A stretch of DNA of 28,805 nucleotides, from contig JAVWOV010000002.1 in NCBI GenBank assembly GCA_036636255.1, positions 1-28,805 on the forward strand, written 5' to 3'. A model generated the notes under the pieces. That model saw only the letters and a list, made by a program, of their open reading frames with translations. It did not search any database and was not told the origin of the DNA. The DNA is from CALVXC01 sp036636255 (GTDB lineage Bacteria > Bacillota_I > Bacilli_A > RF39 > UBA660). Below are positions 23,663-28,805 of this stretch, one piece after another (within the stretch, counting starts at the first letter, position 1; each line of letters begins with the position of its first letter). The position numbers and the translations under genes were made by a program.

Positions 23663-24271
23663 TTGGTTAATAAGAACGATGATAATAATTCGCAGGATAT
23701 ATTTTTTGAACCCTTAAAGGTGACTGAACCAATTTTTCGTCCTATGGATGATCAAAATGCGACTTATAAGGTGGATGATAATGATGGATCCGCATTAGAG
23801 CCTATTATGGTTGATGATGATGAGGAAAATATTGTACCAGATAAAATGGTTAATACAGATGATACCCTTAAACAGTTTTCTAATGTTGAACCTGTATATG
23901 AAGATAGTGTTATAAATAATGTTTCTATAAGTGAAGATAGTGGTCTTATAAATAGTAAACCTATTTCACAAACTATATCTGCTGAGCCTAATTTAAGTGA
24001 CAATAGGTTTATTGGGCAAGCAGGAGGATTATCTTTAGAACAACAAGTTTTACCTTCGGATAATGTAAATGATATGTATACAATGGGTGCAGAAGGTCAA
24101 AAGCCTAAATATGGACGGACAGAAGAAGAAATTAAAGCCCAACAGGATGAATTAAATAGTAAAAGTAGTTTAAGATTATTAATTATTATATCTGTTTTTG
24201 TGTTTGCAGTAATAATTTTTTTACCACAGATAGCTAGTATGATTGCCAAGTTAATGTCGATATTTAAATAA
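23663..24271 (+). CDS. Acidic tail-anchored membrane protein, unknown
   Basis: The first roughly 160 of 202 residues are acidic and low in hydrophobics (many D, E, N, S), with no fold I recognise, and are probably disordered and cytosolic. A single hydrophobic segment lies at about 170-196 (LLIIISVFVFAVIIFLPQI), with a very short basic end (MSIFK). This is a tail-anchored layout without a signal peptide. The start is TTG 23663, preceded by AGGTGAT at normal spacing. The gene follows the pilin-like gene but has its own promoter and a strong terminator. Function unknown. It could be a cell-division or envelope scaffold, but nothing shows this. Confidence 0.65.
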   Translation: MVNKNDDNNSQDIFFEPLKVTEPIFRPMDDQNATYKVDDNDGSALEPIMVDDDEENIVPDKMVNTDDTLKQFSNVEPVYEDSVINNVSISEDSGLINSKPISQTISAEPNLSDNRFIGQAGGLSLEQQVLPSDNVNDMYTMGAEGQKPKYGRTEEEIKAQQDELNSKSSLRLLIIISVFVFAVIIFLPQIASMIAKLMSIFK

Positions 24272-24273
24272 TT

Positions 24274-24300
24274 AAAAACTCATTAATATAATGAGTTTTT
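24274..24300. terminator. Bidirectional terminator
   Basis: AAAAACTCATT (24274-24284) pairs perfectly with AATGAGTTTTT (24290-24300). It ends the acidic-protein gene on + and the RNHCP gene on minus, whose stop codon abuts the T-tract. Confidence 0.85.
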
Positions 24301-24602
24301 TAAATATTTTGTGATAGTTCAATAATAGCTTCTATATTATCGTCGATGGCAACAATATTTTTGTGTTCTTTATGACAAGTTAAGCATTTATAAATAATTT
24401 TAAATGTTTTTTTATGTTTTTCTAGTTTTAAAGGCTTTAATAAACCTTGGCAAGTATTTTGTCTATCGCCAGGTAGGATATCAACATGTTTAGAATATAG
24501 GCAATTGAAACAGTGATCACGAGCAGTATAATTTAATTTTTTTACTTTTGTATGACAGTTTTCACAGATGAAATTTTCATCCTTCATATTAAATCTTTTC
24601 AT
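24300..24602 (-). CDS. RNHCP domain zinc protein
   Basis: A 100-residue Cys-rich protein. It has CENC (13-16), the family signature RDHCFNCLYSKHVD (28-41; consensus R-N-H-C-P-x-C-L-x-S-x-H-V-D), Cys51 and CLTC (73-76), so two zinc sites are likely. The RNHCP family has no established function. The Pro of the name is Phe here. Start ATG 24602 follows AGGAGG, which overlaps the uppP stop codon, so its translation is probably coupled to uppP. Family is fairly sure; role unknown. Confidence 0.8.
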   Translation of the reverse strand: MKRFNMKDENFICENCHTKVKKLNYTARDHCFNCLYSKHVDILPGDRQNTCQGLLKPLKLEKHKKTFKIIYKCLTCHKEHKNIVAIDDNIEAIIELSQNI

Positions 24603-24609
24603 ATTCCTC

Positions 24610-25422
24610 CTACATAAATAGTAGTACTAATGTACCAACTAGTATACAATAATATACAAAGTATATTAATTTTCCTTTATTCATTATATTCCTAAACCAT
24701 TTAACAGAAAAGTACGTTAGAATTCCGCTCGATAGCATACCTGCTAAATAGTAAAACCATATTTGACTAGTTTGATTACTAGATATTAAGTCATTAATAC
24801 CTAATATCATTGTGGCTATACTTATTGGAATATATAGCATAAAAGAAAATTTAAATGCTGTATCTCTTTTTAAATTTTGAATCATTCCCCCGACAATAGT
24901 AGCACCACTGCGACTGATACCAGGAAAAAGGGCTAATGCTTGGCATAAACCAATTACAATAGCATTTTTAAAAGTGATTTCCTGATCATTTTTTTTACCA
25001 TTAATATTTCTAATCATATACAAAAATAAAGAAGTTATCAGCAATGCTACAGCAATTAATTTAACATTATTGGCATATTTTTCAATAATGTCTTTAGTTA
25101 ATAAACCAATAATACCGGCAGGGATGGTTGCTATTATAATTAGTATTAGATATTTATAATTATAATAATATTGTAATTCTTTTGTTCTTAAATATTTAAA
25201 AAAATGACTTATGATTTCTTTTATATCTTGATAAAAAATCAAACAGATAGCAATTAGACTACCAAAGTTTACAATAATTTCGAAATTTAAATCATTTAAA
25301 ATGTTAAGATTAAACAAGGTTTTAACTATTACTAAGTGACCGCTTGAAGAGATAGGAATCGGTTCAGTAAAGCCTTGGATTAGGCCTAATATTATGTATA
25401 AAATTAAATTTGTAAGAAACAT
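24610..25422 (-). CDS. uppP: Undecaprenyl-diphosphatase (BacA/UppP)
   Basis: Integral membrane phosphatase that converts undecaprenyl diphosphate to the monophosphate lipid carrier for cell-wall synthesis. Overproduction gives bacitracin resistance in other bacteria. The 270 residues hold both catalytic signatures: QGFTE (16-20) with SSSGH (25-29), and PGISRSGAT (167-175). About seven or eight hydrophobic helices are visible. One oddity is PIPISSSGH, where most homologues have FLPISSSGH. AGGTGAT precedes ATG 25422, and TATAAT (25444-25439 on minus) puts the transcript start only about 10 bases before the ATG. It leads a two-gene operon with the RNHCP gene. Confidence 0.95.
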   Translation of the reverse strand: MFLTNLILYIILGLIQGFTEPIPISSSGHLVIVKTLFNLNILNDLNFEIIVNFGSLIAICLIFYQDIKEIISHFFKYLRTKELQYYYNYKYLILIIIATIPAGIIGLLTKDIIEKYANNVKLIAVALLITSLFLYMIRNINGKKNDQEITFKNAIVIGLCQALALFPGISRSGATIVGGMIQNLKRDTAFKFSFMLYIPISIATMILGINDLISSNQTSQIWFYYLAGMLSSGILTYFSVKWFRNIMNKGKLIYFVYYCILVGTLVLLFM

Positions 25423-25438
25423 TAAATCACCTAATCTA

Positions 25439-25444
25439 ATTATA
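25439..25444 (-). promoter_or_regulatory. -10 element of uppP
   Basis: TATAAT on the minus strand lies 17 to 22 bases before the ATG, so the leader is close to the minimum for a ribosome binding site. TTTATT about 17 bases upstream is the only -35 candidate. Confidence 0.5.
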
Positions 25445-25539
25445 TACTATTTTAATTATTTAATAAACATTTTTATTATTTATTTACAATTTATTAAATA
25501 TAATTGAAAAATTTAAATAGTATTTAGTAGGTGGTCAAT

Positions 25540-25758
25540 ATGACGAGAGCGTTTTTTTTCTTAGTTGGCTTTGGATTAACAGTTGTTGGATGTGTTTATA
25601 TTATTTGTTATTTAAATTTAATGACTATTGGGTATAATTTTTCTGAATATGTTAATTTTATATTTAGAAGGTTGGAATGTTATTATGCAATTATTGGTAT
25701 AATAATAATGGCTTTATCTTTTGGATGGGGAGGAAAAAAAAATGAGTTATATATATGA
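25540..25758 (+). CDS. Small two-helix membrane protein, unknown
   Basis: A 72-residue protein with two hydrophobic helices (about 5-26 and 46-62) separated by a short loop (YNFSEYVNFIFRRLECYY). The ATG at 25540 is used because AGGTGGT lies just before it; a GTG nine bases upstream falls within that site. It overlaps the next gene by 17 bases, so the two are probably co-translated. TATAAT at 25499-25504 may be its -10. I do not recognise a family with confidence. Confidence 0.6.
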   Translation: MTRAFFFLVGFGLTVVGCVYIICYLNLMTIGYNFSEYVNFIFRRLECYYAIIGIIIMALSFGWGGKKNELYI

Positions 25759-26374
25759 TGTTTTACTTAATTATAATAAGTATTTTTTTGATTTTTATGA
25801 ATGGAATTTAGGCGATGATATATATCATATTAGAAAGATACCTTTTTTTAAAGTACGAACAAAAGTGTTAGTTGATATTGTTAATAATGATGTTAAAATA
25901 GACAAAAAATTATTAGATAATTTTTTTGATAAAACAGAAATTTTTACAAAAAATGCAGTTAAAACTATTGATTATGCTTGTTTGTTTAGTGATTATAAAA
26001 AGGTGATTGGAGTTAAATTTAATTGTGACGGTGAAGTAATTGGTAAAAGTAGTTTGTTATTTTTAGAAGAGGATGAAGTTATTAAAGCGTGTAAAGGATT
26101 AAAGATTACTGATATTAGTTATGTCAATTTAAATTTACATAGTTCTTTATTTAAAACGAGAAAAGAAATAAAGATGCAATCATTTATTGAAAATAAAATA
26201 AAGATGGAAACTAATTTTGAAAAATTAAAATATTTATATTTTGATTGTTTTGGTAAATCGGAGGATAATATTAATAAGATTGTGGCAGATATTAATCAAG
26301 AAATTGTTTTTAATTGGGATAATATTTATTTAAAACTTTATAATTTTTTGAAATTAACATCGGTTAATAAATAG
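25742..26374 (+). CDS. Unknown protein, possibly DUF3603-like
   Basis: A 210-residue soluble protein beginning MSYIYDVLLNYNKYFFDFYEWN, then IYHIRKIPFFKV. This opening recalls the YjbA/UPF0736 (DUF3603) family, which starts with a similar DV-x-x-N and FYEW, but I am not sure. The rest is mixed alpha/beta with no catalytic motif I can name. The start is ATG 25742, after GGGAGG; the gene begins inside the end of the 72-residue membrane protein gene. scpA follows with its own promoter. Confidence 0.6.
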   Translation: MSYIYDVLLNYNKYFFDFYEWNLGDDIYHIRKIPFFKVRTKVLVDIVNNDVKIDKKLLDNFFDKTEIFTKNAVKTIDYACLFSDYKKVIGVKFNCDGEVIGKSSLLFLEEDEVIKACKGLKITDISYVNLNLHSSLFKTRKEIKMQSFIENKIKMETNFEKLKYLYFDCFGKSEDNINKIVADINQEIVFNWDNIYLKLYNFLKLTSVNK

Positions 26375-26404
26375 TTGTTTCTTTTATTGTTTTTGTGATA
26401 AAAT
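26375..26404 (+). promoter_or_regulatory. scpA-scpB promoter
   Basis: TTGTTT (26375-26380), 18 bases, TAAAAT (26399-26404) with TGA extension. It begins right after the preceding stop codon. The 14-base core GTGATAAAATAATA is identical to that of the mutM promoter. Confidence 0.6.
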
Positions 26405-26421
26405 AATAGTGGAGTGATTAT

Positions 26422-27144
26422 ATGGCTTATGAGGTTAAAATATCGGAGTTTGAGGGTCCTTTGGATTTGTTGATTCATTTAATTAAAAAGTCTAATATTG
26501 ATATATATGATATTAAAATTGAGGAGGTTACTAAACAATATTTGGCATATATTAAACAAATGGAGAAAATTAATTTGAATATTGCTAGTGAGTATTTGAT
26601 TATGGCAACAGAGTTGATAGAAATTAAATCAAATAGTTTGCTTCCAATTAAAGAAATTATAGCTGATGATGAGGAAGATCTTCGAAATAATTTGATTAGT
26701 CGTTTACTTGAATATAAAAATTATAAGGAAACAGTTAGCAGCTTTAAAAAACTTGAAGCTTTAAGAAAGTGCTTTTTTACAAAACCACCTAGTGATTTAG
26801 AAACTTGTGGGTTAGACATTAAACCGTTATTAAATGACGAACTAGTAGTTAATGATTTATTATTTGCTTTTAATAATGTTATGAAGCATAAGAAGTTTAT
26901 TGAACCAATATCAACTAGGGTAGTAAAGAGTCATTATGCTGTTAGCAAAAGAGTAGATGAGATAAGAAAGCAATTATTTCATAAAAAAAGAGTTGATTTT
27001 ATTGATTTATTTGATGTATTTACTAAGGAGTATTTTATTGTTACTTTTTTAGCTATGTTAGATTTAGCAAATAGGGAAGAAATTATTATTAAGCAAGATG
27101 ATAATTTTGAAAAAATTTTATTGATTTTAAAAGGAAGTGATTAG
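26422..27144 (+). CDS. scpA: Segregation and condensation protein A
   Basis: The kleisin subunit that, with ScpB, bridges SMC heads to compact and segregate chromosomes. The 240 residues open with the family signature FEGPLDLLIHLIKKSNIDIYDI. ATELIEIKSNSLLP follows at about 67-80. The C-terminal winged helix (about 180-240) ends in REEIIIKQDDNFEKILL. ATG 26422 follows GGAGTGAT. scpB starts on the base after the stop codon. smc itself is not in the window. Confidence 0.95.
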   Translation: MAYEVKISEFEGPLDLLIHLIKKSNIDIYDIKIEEVTKQYLAYIKQMEKINLNIASEYLIMATELIEIKSNSLLPIKEIIADDEEDLRNNLISRLLEYKNYKETVSSFKKLEALRKCFFTKPPSDLETCGLDIKPLLNDELVVNDLLFAFNNVMKHKKFIEPISTRVVKSHYAVSKRVDEIRKQLFHKKRVDFIDLFDVFTKEYFIVTFLAMLDLANREEIIIKQDDNFEKILLILKGSD

Positions 27145-27699
27145 ATGGATTTAAGAGGCGTGCTGGAGGGACTTTTGTTTGTTGTCGGTGATGATGGTTT
27201 GACAATGGAGGCAATTAAAAAGCTTATGAATATAAGTGATAAACAAGTTAAGGAACTTATTTTGTCTTTGCAGGATAGTTATCGTAGTAATCAACGTGGG
27301 ATTAAAATTGAGGTTTTAGGTTCTTCATTTAAGTTGGTAACAAAAAAGGAACACCACTTATTTTATCAAAAACTATTTGATGATGAGCAGGGTAATAGCT
27401 TGAGTCAGGCAGGGTTGGAGACTTTGGCTATTGTTGCCTATAATGAACCAATTACGCGAATGCAAATCGATGAAATTAGAGGGGTAAATAGTAGTTATGT
27501 TTTAAGAAAATTATCGGTTATAGGTCTTATTGCTTCTAAAGGCCGGTCTTCTTTGCCTGGGAAACCAATTGTTTATGGAGTTACAAAGCAATTTTTAGAT
27601 TATTTTGGTTTACAAACGATGGCTGATTTACCTAAGTTAGATCCGATTAAGGTTGATGATTTAAAAGAACATGATTTATTTAACAGCGAAAGAATTTAA
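27145..27699 (+). CDS. scpB: Segregation and condensation protein B
   Basis: Partner of ScpA in the SMC complex, made of two winged-helix domains (about 1-80 and 85-165). The family core is present: LEGLLFVVGDDGLT at the start, then SQAGLETLAIVAYNEPITRMQIDEIRG and SSYVLRKLSVIGLI, followed by GRSSLPGKPIVYGVT. It directly abuts scpA, and the ribosome binding site AAGGAAGTGAT lies in the scpA end. The 184-residue length is normal. Confidence 0.95.
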   Translation: MDLRGVLEGLLFVVGDDGLTMEAIKKLMNISDKQVKELILSLQDSYRSNQRGIKIEVLGSSFKLVTKKEHHLFYQKLFDDEQGNSLSQAGLETLAIVAYNEPITRMQIDEIRGVNSSYVLRKLSVIGLIASKGRSSLPGKPIVYGVTKQFLDYFGLQTMADLPKLDPIKVDDLKEHDLFNSERI

Positions 27700-27762
27700 A
27701 AATAAGTTTAGTGGTTTAATGTTAATTAATTTTTGGTTATTATTTAGAAGGGAGTAATAATA

Positions 27763-28641
27763 ATGTTATCAAGTAATAATTTAAAATCTCAAATCTTGGG
27801 TAGTATTGAAGATTTAGATTATGTGGTAATGGATAAAGAGGGAGATATTATTGATTCTAGTACTCAGGGATTAAAGCTATATCGTGATTTTATTATTAAT
27901 GATGTTAAATTTATGGGTAATTGTTATTATAAGGGAGAGTATTTTTTCCCTAATAATAACTGGTATGAATGTTCTAAAAAACAATTTAATGATAATTTGT
28001 GCTTAATTTGTTTTAAAAATATTACTAAATATAAAAGTAGGGAACAAGATTTACAAGTTGACAAGATGACAGGATTGCCTAATGCTAATTCGACTGATTG
28101 TTTGATTGATACTTGTATTGAGGATTCTTTAAATGCTGGGGAAGAGTTTGCCCTTGTTTTTGCTGATATTGATTTGTTTAAAACAATTAATGATGTATAT
28201 GGTCATGAATGTGGTGATTTAGTCCTTAAAAAAGTAGGACAATTATTTTTAAATAATACGCGGACAAAAAATATAAATGATAATTTGAAGCGTTCATTTG
28301 ATGTGGTTGGCCGTCGTGGTGGTGATGAGTTTTTGTTTCTTTTGCGCAACATTAGTTGTGATAATGCTGTTACGAAGTGCCGAATGTTAAGTGAATTAGT
28401 GTCGAAAATGGTAGTTATGTATGGGAAAAAAGCGATTGATATAACCATGACTTTTGGTTTATATCATGCTGATAAGAATAATTTAGTTGATAATATAGCA
28501 GTTGATGAAATTCGTAGTTTAATGATGCGTAAAGCTGACATTGCAATGTATAATGGTAAAAAGGATGGCCGCGATAAGGTTGTTTTATATGATGATACGA
28601 TGGCTAAGGGTAATAGCAAATTAAAAGTATATAAAGTTTAG
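27763..28641 (+). CDS. Diguanylate cyclase with GGDEF domain
   Basis: Makes cyclic di-GMP from two GTP. The 292 residues have an N-terminal region (about 1-100) of PAS-like character with several cysteines and no membrane helix, so the protein is cytosolic. The GGDEF domain begins at DKMTGLPNANS, with LVFADIDLFKTINDVYGHECGD (metal-binding Asp). The active site is GGDEF (186-190). RSFD at 177-180 lies exactly five residues upstream, the position of the inhibitory RxxD site. It ends with the typical ADIAMYNGKKDGRDKVVLYD. AGGGAG precedes ATG 27763. It is not in an operon, and no EAL or PilZ gene lies in the window. Confidence 0.92.
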   Translation: MLSSNNLKSQILGSIEDLDYVVMDKEGDIIDSSTQGLKLYRDFIINDVKFMGNCYYKGEYFFPNNNWYECSKKQFNDNLCLICFKNITKYKSREQDLQVDKMTGLPNANSTDCLIDTCIEDSLNAGEEFALVFADIDLFKTINDVYGHECGDLVLKKVGQLFLNNTRTKNINDNLKRSFDVVGRRGGDEFLFLLRNISCDNAVTKCRMLSELVSKMVVMYGKKAIDITMTFGLYHADKNNLVDNIAVDEIRSLMMRKADIAMYNGKKDGRDKVVLYDDTMAKGNSKLKVYKV

Positions 28642-28724
28642 TTTTAAATTTAATAAGTTGTCTTATTTTTATGTCAATATCAAATGAAAATGTCATAAAA
28701 AATATTAAACATTAACAGAAAATT

Positions 28725-28805
28725 TTAAGCATATATATTACTTGTGTGTGCTTTTTCCATGTATCTTTTAAAAGAAGCAAGTTTCCAAGGATGACTCATT
28801 GATGG
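28725..28805 (-). CDS. C-terminus of a gene entering from the right, maybe transposase
   Basis: The minus strand is open from the window edge to TAA at 28725, giving 26 residues: PSMSHPWKLASFKRY then MEKAHTSNIYA. The HPW-K/R followed by a basic Phe-rich tail recalls the C-termini of some DDE transposases of the ISNCY/IS1202 kind, but this is a memory-based guess from a very short stretch. There is no start in the window. It has no relation to the upstream GGDEF gene, which it faces. Confidence 0.35.
   Translation of the reverse strand, partial: PSMSHPWKLASFKRYMEKAHTSNIYA
28727..28756. terminator. Terminator at right edge
   Basis: AAGCATATA and TGTGTGCTT form a 9-bp stem with two G-T pairs and a 9-base loop, followed on + by TTTTT. 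It would end the diguanylate cyclase transcript and lies inside the last codons of the minus-strand gene. Confidence 0.5.

Overview
The window reads as a chromosomal segment of a very low-GC, Gram-positive-type bacterium. PolC, RNA polymerase delta, a serS T-box and an rpsD leader all point to Bacilli or Mollicutes-like Firmicutes. It is probably one of the uncultured gut lineages near RF39, Erysipelotrichia or Acholeplasma; this lineage guess is inference. UGA is a stop here (prfA, the coiled-coil gene, the ATP-grasp gene and others end in TGA, and Trp is always TGG), so this is not a code-4 Mycoplasma. Genes are dense and leaders short. The + strand is G/T-rich along its whole length, including under minus-strand genes, which suggests it is the leading strand.

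Layout. 1-503: decayed mobile DNA, with an IS110-type transposase carrying frameshifts abutting a possible reverse-transcriptase tail. 762-4677: argS-rpoE-prfA-prmC, with prmC overlapping the prfA end. 4791-10518: an unrecognised coiled-coil protein followed by polC. 10696-14632: ATPase, FtsX-type permease, ATPase. 14676-15671: a sugar-transfer-type ATP-grasp protein. 15698-16297 (minus): rpsD with its structured autoregulatory leader. 16698-18752: a small unknown gene, then a serine T-box and an unusual, archaeal-looking serS. 18779-20169 (minus): a secreted thioester surface protein with an LPKTN sorting signal, and its partner sortase. 20415-23121: mutM, tmcAL (convergent), then DUF177 and rpmF. 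23186-24271: an orphan type-IV-pilin-like protein and an acidic tail-anchored protein. 24300-25422 (minus): uppP and an RNHCP zinc protein. 25540-27699: two small unknown genes, then scpA-scpB. 27763-28641: a diguanylate cyclase. 28725-28805: the C-terminus of a gene entering from the right, perhaps a transposase.

How the genes relate. Most are core information-processing genes: translation (argS, serS, prfA, prmC, rpsD, rpmF, tmcAL), replication and segregation (polC, scpAB), repair (mutM) and transcription (rpoE). Among them sit short surface modules: the ABC exporter, the ATP-grasp gene, the adhesin-sortase pair, the pilin, uppP and the c-di-GMP enzyme.

The observations I rate highest are four. 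(1) Ribosomal protein L32 carries a 10-residue N-terminal leader closely resembling the Prp-cleaved leader of Firmicute L27. (2) A compact thioester adhesin overlaps its own sortase gene. (3) A SerRS with atypical motifs sits under a normal Firmicute T-box. (4) A cytosolic GGDEF protein has an intact inhibitory site.
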